Shown here piece by piece: positions 22,301 through 41,017 of a DNA stretch of 64,000 nt. This DNA is from Pteria penguin. Taxonomy: Eukaryota; Mollusca; Bivalvia; Pterioida; Pteriidae. The stretch covers positions 23,351,034-23,415,033 of the forward strand of contig CM068587.1 of NCBI GenBank assembly GCA_035048485.1. The letters run 5' to 3'. Every line of letters begins with the position of its first letter. The stretch's first letter is position 1. The translations under genes were made by a program, and so were the position numbers. The notes beneath the pieces were generated by a model. The model was not told the DNA's origin. It worked only from the letters and a program-made list of their open reading frames with translations, and made no database searches.

Positions 22301-25300
22301 AAAAAATGCTTATATAAATCTATGCCGAGGGAAGTTGATAGCTAACCTGGATTTCGTGCTGTCCTAGAATTTACCATACTCTAAAATCTATAAAAGCTGG
22401 ATTCCAGTCCCATTTTGGGCAAGTGAGAATACCTCCAAGACAATGTTCCAGCTGAAAGTTTGTGGAGTTTTTCTGAGTACTCTGTAGCAATGGGCAATGC
22501 ATCTATCCATTGTTCAACAAGGAAGTGATGTTAAGCAGACATTTTATTGTAAAATCTGTTACCTCATAATTAAACAGTTGATTTATTCAAGCTAAAATGA
22601 TGTCATAACAATTAAATTTGCACTAAATTGTACGTCATTAAAGGAAAAATGGATAAGAGTAATATTGTGAAATCATAATCGTTTCTCAGAATCAGAAAGG
22701 GTAAATTGATTACCCATTATCCATACATTATGTAATCAGTTTTATGTCAAGGTTTTTGCATGTAGGTATAACATTTTTAACCTTACAACAGCTCCTCTTC
22801 CCAATAAAATGCTCCCTCATCCTGTTTTTTTTCTAACCATCTCGCAGGAAAAATAAAAAGCCATATCCTCTCATTGTTATTTTTGGGAGAATCATCCACT
22901 TATGTAGAATTTTCGTTTTCCTCTGTTGCCACTGATAAATGTTCTATCTTTCCTCATTAACTTGTTAAGACTCATGATTGTCTAAGATATGGCAGCTAAA
23001 ATTTGCATGGTATATAGAATAAATTTAAAAATGACAATATATTCCTTAAATAATATTAAGTTCATACCAGAAAAAGATGATAGGACAGTCAAGTGTTGCA
23101 GCAAAGTTGAAGGCAGCATGAGCATCTCCCTCTGATGCAGCACCTTCTCCAAAGAAGCAAATGACACATAGACCATTCTGTGCTCTCTTGTAAGCATATG
23201 CTGCTCCAGAAGCTGAATATAACAATGAAATATGTCAATATGTGTAGCATGGGCCTGAACATAACAATGTCATTCGTTAATGCAGATTGTTGCACTGCAC
23301 ACTACAGAAAGCTCAATCTCCTGCAAAAAATGTTTTCCAGAAGGAATGTTTCATGATATCTGATCAATAACTTATCAATTATTCACTCACACCTAATCAA
23401 CTTGTATGTACTATAATCTTTGTAATTGTCTAGAGGTGTGCATTTAATATGTGTGTGATCATCCACAGATATGTATACTTAGAAGCTATGTATGCATTCA
23501 GCCCTTTCTTTCAAAATCCTCTGTAAAAAAAAAAATATAACAAGAATTCCTATGTTGTCATGGAAATAATAAAAATTTAAGGGATTTTATTTCAAATGCT
23601 ATTACTTTTATGAACAAGAAAATCAAAACCAACCCAAAACTTAGTGCAATCTAAAACAAATTCAAAATCTAACATTTTATATAAAATTCTTCAATACAGA
23701 ATAAGACCTAGAATCCTAACAGATATAGAAATTTCTTTACTTTCCAGAACTTTCACTTCTTGATTTTGTGTGCTTATTTATTTTTACATTCACCTTGAGG
23801 CATCTGAGTGGCAAGCGTTGAAGAGATGGTTACAAAGTTGAGTTCCTTGGATCCATAGTGTACAGGCATTTGTTTTCCCTTCCCTGCATCATCTATATTA
23901 CCATAACACTGGTCCATGAACTGGTCCAATGTAAAACCACGCCACATCAGAACACCTGGAAAAGGTTGGCATTTCTCTTACTTCATAAAGATTATAACTA
24001 TGTTGATAAATAAATTCCTTCAAAGATACATGTATTTGTCTTTAAAAATGACGGACCAATTTGAAATTAGAAGTTGGAAAAGCTAGATTTAGTGAATATG
24101 TCCTCTTGTTATCTGATGACATGTACCATAAAGGATTCATCCAAAAAGTAAAAACACAAAAAGAATGTATATAAGACATGAAAACAGCAGAGGTGACAGG
24201 AAGAAATACAGACATGAAAACAGAGTATATAGGGCATGAAATCATTAAAGGTCAATTGTCGAAATAAACTTTTTTCAATTCCAGCTCAAAGGGCAAGTAA
24301 CAGACAAAATTTAAAATCCAAAACAGATTTTAATAAGTTCAAATTTTTTTTAAGCTTTTTATTTGTCAAAAAATAAAATGCACAATTTAAATAACAATTC
24401 AAGTTTTCTTTCGATTTATCTCTCAATAATCTCCATGTCAGTATCTGAATCACTTTGGCGTTTCCTATATTCTCCGTCTGACACTACTTGCAATACATTT
24501 TGCACAAAAGTTCAAAACAGAGTTACATTCCAACTACGGTCTATCATCTCACCAATGTTGTTGGTATTTCCCCTATTGTGTGATTTTTTTTTGGGCACCC
24601 TCTTTTTCCTTAATTGATGGTGGTGGTCTTTTAATCAATGTTCGGCCAGGATCAGCCCCTTCTTTATATTTCAAAAAAGGAATCATACTAGAATAATTTC
24701 CAAACAACGAGGAAATGTTTACAAGCCCCAATGGCATACGATTTCAATTCTTTACATGCCCAGTTCCGATTTTACAAGTCTTGGAATCCTGCTTGTGGTA
24801 AATTTCAAAGACTGAAAGGTCACAGGAAGCACTACAGACATGAAAATAGACTATAAAAGACATGATTCTGAAAGTAGATTAAAATCCTCCAAGAGGGGAA
24901 GTCCTTGACATTAGTAACAAGAGGCACTCAAATTCCACAAATTTTCTGCCACCTGGCCTTTTACAAGTGGTTTAATGGTAAACTAAATCTATCTTTGTAC
25001 AATCAATGTTAGCTAGTCGAAACATTCAGCAAACCATCAGTGACATTAAACCACTTTGTAAATGGCCAGGTGGCCAAAATTAGTGGAATTTGAATGCTTC
25101 TTGTTACATATATGATATGAAATCATTTATGGTGACAGGAAAAATACAGACATGAAAATAGAGTATATAAGACATGAAATCATTAAAGGTGACAAGAACT
25201 ATACAGAGATGAATAACTATATATGACAAAAATCATTTATATTTGAAACGTTTAGGGAAAGATGCAGTGTCATGATTGCTGAAAGAAAACAACTCCTTCC

Positions 25301-28300
25301 TAGTAATGAATGATTTAATCACTTTAAAAAGATTGAGAATCTCTAGCTGACAGAAACACAACTACTTAAAAATCTTACCAGCTTCTCTGTACTGGCCAAA
25401 AATCATATCACGTGGATCTAAGGCTGAAGCTGAACCTATATGTGTTGCTTCTTCTCCATAGTTAGTCATATAAAAGGAGATTCTTCCTTGTCGCTGAGAC
25501 TCATACAGAATTTTATCCATGGAATTTAAGAGCGTCATGTCTCTGTACATCTTCAATACCATATCTTTTTCCAGCTAAATTACAAAAAAAAAACCCCACT
25601 TTTGTAGAAACCTATATCATTTCTGATTTTTAACTAGTGATATCGTAGATAGAAATGTTATAAATTAGTAGGTTACTTAATAAGGAGTTCCGTAACACAT
25701 TCTGTATTCTGTTGTGATGGATGCTGGTATTGGCCCAGATAGCTCAATGGTAAGGGCATCTTTCCTGAAAGCGGAAGGTTCTGGGTTTGATTCTTGGGTA
25801 TGGCCATGATTTTCCACCTTATCTAATACAGATTTGGTGCCATGAGAGTGACCCTCATGTGAGGAAGAACCAGGATAATTTCTCTGTTAGGTTTCGAAAT
25901 CCAGATTTGGAAACTTCTGGCAGTGGTAAAGTGTGACAGATGCCAGCATTGGCCCAGATAGCTCTATAGTAAGAGTGTTCACTTTGAAAGCGGAAGGTTC
26001 TGGGTTCCATTCCCTGGTCCAGCCATGATTTTTCACTCTGCCTGTTACACTATCATTAGAATATATATTTTGCAGTAGTAGATACAGAATTGCATTACAG
26101 AATATCTCCATTTTTGGGACTGTGGGAATGCTTCTGATATGGACGCATTTGTTGTTTATCTCACAGAACTTTCATGAACATTTTTACTTTCATTGTGAAA
26201 GCACTAACAAGTTACTAAAGACCACCTTATGGACACTCTTGTTTTGGTCAGCTAAGAGTATTAAAATTACCCCCTGCCAATAACTGGCACGTACTTAAGA
26301 CTCATGCCCTGTCTGTTTGTTTACCTGCTATCATTTGATGCTACACCAAGATTACTTTTCTTATAATAGTGGTGAGTACTGGTTGAAATCAAAGTACTTA
26401 CAGTACTGGTAGCCGGCCTTTTAGTAACTGGTCAAGTAGCAAAAGATTAAATTGGAGTTAAAATACATTTGATAACAAATTCAAGAACAGAAGAATTTAC
26501 ACATTTCATTATGGAAGAACAATTCTTAAGTAATAGTGAAATGAAGTTTATCATTGGATAACTTTGATAAAATATCTCGTGAGGCATGGGATCATGATGA
26601 AAACCATAGATTCATTATTGTTTTAAAAGTGACACTGCCCTTGTCATGCTTTATTCTCTTGAACATAAAAATATATATCTCTGTCATCTCCTATTGCTAT
26701 AGAGAGCATAATTATAACTTTTCTTCCTGATTGGGGTATAATCAAAACAGCTCAAAAATAAAACGGCCCACACGAAAATAGGAATAATTTCTTGCTGAAG
26801 GCAGTTAATTAAAAGTGTCAAATTATTTGCCTTCTTACTATCTGTATCGAGTATAATTTAAACATTAGGAGAAAAAATCTATTTTGAATACAAAGTCGAT
26901 ATCCAATGTCAAAATATTACAGAGTTCGGCCGGTGTAGTAAAAAAAGAGGATCGTTCTGGTGTGGATCGTTTTTCTTGGGCCGTTTTGACTATAACCCTC
27001 TGGATTATAATTGTTTTAGTACAATTTCACTTGCTTTGACAATCCATGACCATTACACCTACTCCGTTTAGCAGGATATTCTATTTATCCTTGAAAAGTT
27101 TTACAGATCTACCATAGATACTCAACATATCTTGATAGAAGCCAACGGTTCGAAGAGTAATGCATGAAAAAAATTCAGTTACCGCCTTTCTTTTTTTGGT
27201 CAAAATTGCACAAATTTAGATGTTACGGAGCAAATCCGACAGAAAACTTGAAATGATATTTGGGTTTATTTTTCTCCATTCAAAAACCAGCGACATTAGA
27301 TTAAACTACATCTTGATTACTACTTTGTTGGAAATGACGCCGATCTGAGAATGATTCTAGACATGCTAATCAGCACAGGGAATAATATTTGTACCTGTTT
27401 TCTTTCTGCCAAGCGATAAGGTAATGAGCAATACACAGCGCTATACCAATGTTTATGTTTGACGCTTGAATTAGACACATGCTTCAATCAGCAAAAATAG
27501 ACATAGGGAAACCCCTCACATACACATATACACAAATATTAGACCAATTGGCAATGCCATGCCTGTACAGATCTTAAAATATCCAGAGAGTGCCATAACA
27601 AGACTGACTGAGGTTCAAGTGACGCGTTATCGGTTATTTTAGTATCACTGGATTTCGTTTTGTTTTATTCATTTAGCTTAGAGTCAACAAATATTGACCA
27701 TTAATTACATCCTCGACGCCAGGGAGGTATACATTTAAATCTAGATATACATGTATACGTCCCTGTCGACGCTAAACATCACGCGCCTCTCATAAATTAC
27801 ATTAAATAACGTTACTGTATAATAATGTTGTATATGCTACTGCAGACGAATTACATCTACACGCAGTGTGTACTGCTTGTTATCAGCCCATACGACCTGT
27901 GCTAGCTACACTAGCTCTTCGCGCAGTGATATCAAGCGCAGGTAACTTCAGTCTACACAAAAATACACATGTATATTTGTATTTGCAATGTTACATATAA
28001 TTAATGATCCAATAAAGATTCAATACGTTCTGAATATTATAATGCTAGGAATTACATCAGAGATTATGTTTTGAAGCGCAAGAACACATTGAGTGACAAA
28101 GAGGGCTAAAAAAATTATAATTAGACTGCCTTGTTTCGAGAATCGTGCACGGCGGCTGTAGCCTTGACTTATGCCTTCAGCATTAAGCCCGGCTAAAAAC
28201 CAGAGTAACTTCAGCATGTATACACCATTCTCATTATTCTGTGCAGTCTTGTGGACAAATACAGTACATAATGCAGTTATCTTAACGCTACTTGAAATGT

Positions 28301-31300
28301 AACTTACCTCTACATTTTATCTACATAGAAGAAAGTATCAAAGATGACATTTCTAAGCACATACAAAATTTTTTGTTTTTGTGTGATTATGTGCTAAGCA
28401 ATAGAACACTCTATACAATATTTTTTTTTCTTGTTGTATGGAAACCTTAAAGATTTAGTATAGTACGGTTGATGAGAACCTGCCATTAAAACAACAGCTA
28501 GATGGAATCAGATTTTGGTAAATACTGTCATTTCCAATTGATATATATGTCTAGTATAGAAGAAACAAGAATAATGCCTAGCATGGCATAATATGCCAGT
28601 CACATAGTTTGAAGGTATGAAATTTGAAAGTATGGAAACATTCCCCCTTTGCCAAAAATTCCATGAAATATTATTTAAATTTGTGCAATAAGTAAAAAGC
28701 TAACGACCAGACAAAGATTTACCATTATGAGAACTGTCACCCTGTCCTTGCATATATGAATTGTTTCAAGATCATGACATATCCTTTGATCCTGGGCAAC
28801 AATTCTGTAAAATATTACTTAAATCCATGCAAGGAGTAAAAAGTTATGGCCCAGACAAAAATTTACCCATCATATGCAGTGTGACCTTGACCTTGAAGAT
28901 ATGACCTTGAACCAAAGTCAAGACACATCCTTAGGTCCTGGGCAACAATTCTGTGAAATATTATTCAAATCCATGTTAGGTGTAAAGAGTTATGGCTTAG
29001 GCAAAGATTTATCCATCATATGCATTGTGACCTTGATCTTGCAGATGTGACCTTCAAGTAAAGGTTATGACAAACCCTTCGGTCCTGTGCAATAATTCTG
29101 TGAAATATTATTCAAATCCATGCAAGGTATAAAAAGCTACGACCTGGAAAAGAATCTAACTGACATAAGCACTGTGACCTTGAACTTGCAGATATGACCT
29201 TGAAAATCATTTTTTAAGTCATAAGAAATAAGTGTGCAAAATTTAAAAGTTCTAGTATTAACAAGTTGGTCTGTACCTTGTTTACAAGTTGCATTCTCAA
29301 AAATGTGATTTGTTGCCCCAAAAATTACCTTGATCTTTGACTTTGATACTGAATAACAGAATTCAAAACCGATGAGTAGCAATGAAAACCATTGACAGAA
29401 ATGTGTGTTGAGTCTGTTGACTTACTTTTGGATCCTGACTTTTGGACGTCATATGTCCATGTTTGTCGAGTACTCTGTACACTGGAATGCCCTGGGTCTT
29501 CTCTGGTTCAATGAAGGATAGATTATAAGTGAATTCTGAACGTGAGCCAGGAAACTGTGGCTTGTCCTAGAAGACAATTACATGTATTCAGGTATTTGTC
29601 TTTAATGAGAAACTTCTAAAGACAACATTTCATAAGATGGTGGGGCATTAGTGAAATATTTTGGTTGTGTTTAGTCCACCATTTATCAATGAAAGAGCTA
29701 GCAGTATATCAAATACAGTGGTTAAAAATATCCTTATATCAATATAATGTTATTTCAAATCAAAGGTATTCTCAAAAATAGAGACAGGAGGAACTGGGAT
29801 ATTTTCAATAGGCTTTTTAAAACATGCTCTATTGTACAACAATAGCACCTAGCTTCTAATGATGTCTTTCACATTGTATTAATAAAAGGATATTAGTAAC
29901 AAGACCGTGAAATTAATATTAGATTTAATTTGAGGATTTGATGAACAAACAAAGAACATATGAAACTGAAACAACAATTATCTAATCTCTGGCAAAAAAA
30001 AACCCAGGTAAAAACATTAAGAAAACTAGGAAATCAGTAACTCTAATTGATATTCCCTAAATTTCATCTCACCAATGGATAACAGTGGTAAAGATTAACT
30101 CTTAAGTGCCAGGGGCCAGCTGGGCCCCTAGGAAAAAAAAACAAAGAAAAAAAAAAAAAAAAAAAACAACTGTAGTCCAATCTAAATTTTACTTCATAAT
30201 TTTTTTTCATTTGGTTACTCTGACATTAACCTCAACACACTTGCAATCAAATCATCTCTTATTTTCTAACTGTCCATCATAATCATTAGTGTTTACCAAA
30301 CGGCACTCATTTAATTAAAACAACAACTGTCTTGAGGATTATGTAAACGTTTATGAAATGTATTGCTGAAAATTGTGAAGTTTTGTAAATATAAATTTCC
30401 AAACTCCGTATTTTTGCAGATTTAAAACTTCCTCTGATCCCAAATCTGCATCTGTGATGCTGTTGTCTGAATCATCATAAAATTATGGCATATTTTTGAA
30501 AAGACACTAGATCTTTGATTAATACTGTTTAACGAAATATAATTCCTAAGATCATAATATCTATATAAAATAGGCTATAATAGTTTTAAAAAATCAAAGG
30601 ACTCAAAAGTCCTGAGAGTCGGCTTTGCTGATTTTAAGTATGTAATCATTTTACCATTTTAGTGGCGGATTCTGGATTTCAGGAAAATGGGGGGGAGGGC
30701 AAAATTAGGTCATTGTTGCAACTACATCGTCATTATACCTATGTACAAAATGCTAATAAAATTTGCTCTCTTCATACTATCTTACGGCAAAGAGTTTGCA
30801 ATTGCTTGTATCTGAAATGAACGTGCAATCGACAACTTCATGGCAACAAGTTTTACTGCATTGTTGTCACGAGTTGAAGCTGAGCCAAGGAACGACATTC
30901 CTTCAAGTGGGACATTAAATAACCATCTTATTCACGATTCTCATAATGTTTTAACATCATTTATATTTAGAAACATACAACAATCACCTAAATATTTATA
31001 ATGCATTTTCATTATCGGAGGAAATGTGGGAAGATCGATCTTTAAATTTGTCATATATGTGAAAAAGAACTAAAGTTCCAGAACATGTTGGGGAAAACTT
31101 TAATTGAAATATCTCGATAAAAACAACATCGTAAACACATCGTAAAGTAGTCACAACTACATATTATTAAGCGAAATTTGAAAACATTATTGCAACTCCT
31201 TTTTCGAGTTATTGAAACTAGTTAATGTTTAGCTTAAATTAACTGAGCTAAAGGTACATTGTTTTTTAAGACAACATCACTAATTTTTCGGCACTTTATT

Positions 31301-32307
31301 TTTCAGCGGCGTAGGAAGCTCTATATCGGTAGTGAAAGTTATAACCCCTGAAAAGCGAGAATTTGAAAAGCGATGCCACTGAGTCTACCGCTCTATGAGA
31401 GCGCCGATTCAATGAAGAGTCATATCTGTACTGCTTCAGTGTTTTCTTTTATCTAACCGATTACAAATGGTTTGTTTTATATTCAGTGTTCTAGAACTTA
31501 GTTTGAAAATAACTTATCAAACTAAAGTTAGGTAAGTGACCACACAAAATTCACTTACTCAGAAGGACTTTCCTAGATGAAATTTTGGGTCTTGAACATA
31601 ATACTACAATTCAATGAAGTTGCTCTCAATAAATAGATGTCCTACACAGCACTACTTCAGATAAAATTTGTTTTCAGAAATATACTAGGCTAAGATTTAC
31701 TTTTATTATAAAACCCAGTGGAATCAATAACTATAATCTACAGCTTGTCTTAATTAATGTATTACAAGAATTTTTATACACTCTGTTTAGTTCCTGTGTT
31801 TATTTCAGTACTGAGTAAACCAAACTGCTTAATTTAACTGCTGTACAGTATCAACAGTTATGTAGTGATTGTATTTGCAGAAATTATGGCATTACATGTA
31901 ATTCTGAAGTTTATTACAGAAAAAAAGTCCTCTTGCAAGTGGCCATTTTATTATGCTGTTGTTTACTATTGCCACTCGCCAGATTACTTTTCACCATAAT
32001 TAGAGGTTAAAAACTTAATATTTTATATATTAATATCATTAATTTAATATATGAAGTATGACACTCATTTATGAGTACACTTCGTAATGGAAGAAGAAGA
32101 TATATATATATGCACACAATAGTGGCATTAGTGCTACATCCTGTTCCTTTTTCTAATGTGACAACTTACTAATAAGATAGTAGTATCTCTCATGTAATGT
32201 GTAACATACATTTCCACTTAATTGTTCAATGTTTGCTCTTATAGTTATATATAAATTAATCTGTGGCTGTTCGATATCATGTACAGTATTGGATTGAACA
32301 CCACAAG

Positions 32308-32389
<82 letters not shown>

Positions 32390-32659
32390 AAAGCTCAGAG
32401 AGTACTGTACGTCTAGTATCTCGTAGTTTTACGCTTTTAGGACAAAGTGGATCATGGTTTCCCTGACACAATATCAGAGAAAATTCTAGCTACATCCATA
32501 TTTACATATGACCTTTAAAAAATATGAAGAATTTTATAAACAAAACAGAATGCATACGCAATATTTTTTATGGCTCCCCGTCCATAGAAATCTTCTGCTA
32601 TGCCTGACATTTTGAAATAAAGAAAGAGACCGCAAAAGTTTTCTCGAAATTGTAGCCAT
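19385..32659 (-). CDS. BCKDHA: 2-oxoisovalerate dehydrogenase (branched-chain 2-oxoacid dehydrogenase) E1 subunit alpha, mitochondrial, complete, 9 exons
   Basis: Exons in transcript order: 32659-32558, 29566-29426, 25574-25379, 23955-23794, 23212-23068, 22292-22231, 21120-20979, 20082-19914, 19564-19385. They sum to 1299 nt, 432 aa plus TGA (human is 445 aa), with every phase consistent. The product is the thiamine-diphosphate-dependent E1-alpha of the matrix complex that decarboxylates the 2-oxoacids of leucine, isoleucine and valine; it pairs with E1-beta. Exon 1 encodes an Arg/Ser-rich presequence ([20 protein letters not shown]), and exon 2 opens with DKPQFPG as in the human protein. The ThDP/Mg motif runs from GEGAASEGD (about 222) to RNN (about 250-252). 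The phosphorylation loop [11 protein letters not shown] is at about 318-328; Ser322 matches the serine targeted by BCKD kinase in mammals. An AATAAA on the minus strand lies about 20 nt after the stop. The long introns are full of dispersed repeats. Confidence 0.96.
20140..20635. repeat. Dispersed repeat family B copy
   Basis: AACTAGAGCATGTTTGTAAA at the start matches the phrase at about 16144 (ACTAGAGCATGTTTGTGAAA). Two internal cycles follow, with TGATAAGTATCCATATATCT, GAGTTATCATCTGGAAAC and AGTGACC, then CCTGCTAGGGGCATTAAA at the end. In BCKDHA intron 7. Confidence 0.65.
20821..20930 (+). other. Exon-like tract of unknown origin inside BCKDHA intron 7
   Basis: After a pyrimidine/AT tract ending TTATACAG there is a relatively GC-rich open stretch encoding [20 protein letters not shown], then Cys and TAA, followed by AATAAATAAAG at about 20917. 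Base composition differs from its surroundings. It could be the 3' end of a retrocopy or a LINE remnant. I do not recognise the peptide. Confidence 0.3.
21300..22075. repeat. Dispersed repeat family D with TCAAGGTCA-type motifs
   Basis: Contains GGTCAAAGTCCATAGTCAAG, GTTGACAAGGTCAAAAGTCA, CTTGTCATGAGCAACC and AAAGTCTTGTCATAAGGAAT. The order and phrases match, in reverse complement, the repeats at 44755-45080 (CTTTATGACAAGACCTTTCT). In BCKDHA intron 6. Confidence 0.6.
24170..25235. repeat. Interrupted imperfect repeats with GACATGAAAAC phrases
   Basis: The phrases CAGACATGAAAACAGAGTAT, GGCATGAAATCATTAAAGG and GTGACAGG recur at 24170-24250, 24825-24870 and 25130-25220. Between them are unrelated sequence and a palindromic element (24914-25107). 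In BCKDHA intron 3. Confidence 0.6.
24914..25107. mobile_element. Palindromic (foldback) element, 194 bp
   Basis: The left arm begins GTAACAAGAGGCACTCAAAT, and the right arm read in reverse complement begins GTAACAAGAAGCATTCAAAT. The arms continue through CCACCTGGCC and GTGGTTTAAT for about 60 bp each, around a roughly 70-bp centre. No clear target duplication. Confidence 0.75.
25733..26045 (+). mobile_element. Two tandem tRNA-derived SINE heads (family B)
   Basis: TTGGCCCAGATAGCTCAATG and TTGGCCCAGATAGCTCTATA begin two copies about 213 bp apart. Each has an A-box-like TAGCTCAATGG, then AAAGCGGAAGGTTCTGGGTT and a B-box-like GGTTTGATTC or GGTTCCATTC. No acceptor stem can be closed, so these are SINEs rather than tRNA genes. 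In BCKDHA intron 2. Confidence 0.7.
26046..27712. other. BCKDHA intron 2, no gene seen
   Basis: AT-rich intron sequence, with no coding exon or repeat unit recognised on either strand. Confidence 0.35.
27720..27765. mobile_element. Micro-hairpin insertion 3 (46 bp)
   Basis: Starts CAGGGAGGTATACAT and ends ATGTATACGTCCCTG. Arms are inverted repeats with one mismatch around an AT-rich middle. Flanked by identical TCGACGC (27713-27719 and 27766-27772). Lies in BCKDHA intron 2. Confidence 0.8.
28650..29345. repeat. Tandem repeat of about 147-bp unit, about 4-5 copies, TGACCTTGA-rich
   Basis: CAATTCTGTGAAATATTATT + CAAATCCATGCAAGG recurs at about 28799, 28946 and 29090, with a more diverged copy at 28660. 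Each copy also carries TGACCTTGACCTTGAAGATA-like and AAGATTTACCCATCATATGC-like phrases. In BCKDHA intron 2, ending about 80 bp from exon 2. Confidence 0.8.
32052..32101 (+). repeat. Short dispersed element with GAA tail (copy 2)
   Basis: ATGAAGTATGACACTCATTT + ATGAGTACACTTCGTAATGG followed by AAGAAGAAGA. Same layout as copies at 5857-5918 and 37048-37114. Confidence 0.7.
32312..32385. repeat. (TA)n microsatellite, about 37 repeats
   Basis: Uninterrupted alternating AT/TA of 74 bases in BCKDHA intron 1, about 170 bp from exon 1. Open frames through it (Ile-Tyr repeats) are artefacts. Confidence 0.98.
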
Positions 32660-33103
32660 TCTGTATCGACCTTGAATAGAAATGCGTAAACGTCACGAAA
32701 ACACAAAACCTATGACGTAATTCACAGTGTACATCTTTATTGTTGCTTCCGCTTTTTGTATTATCGATATTTTGAGTGAAGATCAACATGATCAACAGTG
32801 TTTCATTATTTCTTGCACTGATATAATCTTGTCTATTCGAAAGGCTCATTCTTATCAAAATCGAATTCCTGTTTTCTTTACTTCGACCTACAGAATAGGT
32901 CAGCATCCCGGCTGCTTTGAACAGTGACTCATCATTGGGATTTTCAACAACTACCACATGACTGTTATATCTTCCTAGTTTGTGTTCAGTAGGATGGATA
33001 TGACCATTCCGTATATATCCAGATTGCGTACAAAGTTTATGTTATAGTTCAGTATCTCGAGAACACTTTTTAGACACTGAACAAATTTTAGATAATTATC
33101 AAA
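32660..33103. promoter_or_regulatory. Putative bidirectional promoter between BCKDHA and DESI2
   Basis: The 444 bp between the two divergent start codons must hold both 5' UTRs and transcription starts. The sequence is AT-rich with scattered CG dinucleotides (for example near 32700 and 32830). It contains TGACGT/TGACGTAA-like CRE/ATF half-sites at about 32691-32696 and 32713-32718. No clear TATA box sits at a fixed distance from either ATG. Promoter function is inferred from geometry only. Confidence 0.55.
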
Positions 33104-40335
<7,232 letters not shown>

Positions 40336-41017
40336 CGTGTAGAAATAGTGCTCCTTTGTTGATGATAAGATGTAGTTATCTTTGAGCTGAAGAATATTTT
40401 TATCATATGTTAAACAGACACAGAGAATTGGTATATATGTAAAACACTTGATACTGAGAGTTGAAAATTTTGATACATGTGTACATACATATTCTCTGTT
40501 ACAGCACAGAAACCAGGACTCAAAATGAATAACTTAGAATTTGACTTCAACTATGTAGAATTTTTCACATAGGTAAAAAAAGTATTATCAGAAACTCTGT
40601 ATCATCAAATATATATGAAAACCATTAGATAGTAATGAAATATTTTTCAGAAATTTAATTTAATTACTGGTATTGTCATAGTAAATACTGGTACATACAG
40701 ATACTAGTAAATCATTTAAAATATATACCTGTACATAAGTGCCCAAAGTATGTACATATATTGTATAATGTAAATTTACTTTGTGGCTTAAACTTCTCTA
40801 TTTATGGGGTTAAGTTAAAATTGCAGATGTTAATCCACAGTGTAAGTTTGTACGAAGAAAGTTTAAGGACATACATCCTGGTCCCAGATTGTCATACACA
40901 TATACAAGTACATTAATACTTGCAGTTTATTTCTGATTAACCTTATATCTCTGTTCTGAATGGTGTTATGCTAATGCAGCACTAGGACTAACTTAGTACT
41001 TACACTGGGATTCCTAC
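40336..41017 (+). other. Probable DESI2 3' UTR
   Basis: AT-rich noncoding sequence after the DESI2 stop. Candidate AATAAA poly(A) signals downstream include 41699-41704, 42180-42185 and about 44372-44383; the true end is unknown. Confidence 0.35.

Larger units (their letters stand above)
29567..32557. other. BCKDHA intron 1, no further gene seen
   Basis: AT-rich. Contains an A-rich tract at 30129-30166, a weak repeat fragment near 30660-30710, one GAA-tailed short element (32052-32101) and a TA microsatellite (32312-32385). Nothing coding recognised. Confidence 0.4.

Noticed and set aside
32598..32957. 119-aa minus-strand open frame next to BCKDHA exon 1
   Set aside because: It overlaps exon 1 in another frame, has no recognisable domain, and the true exon joins in phase to DKPQFPG.
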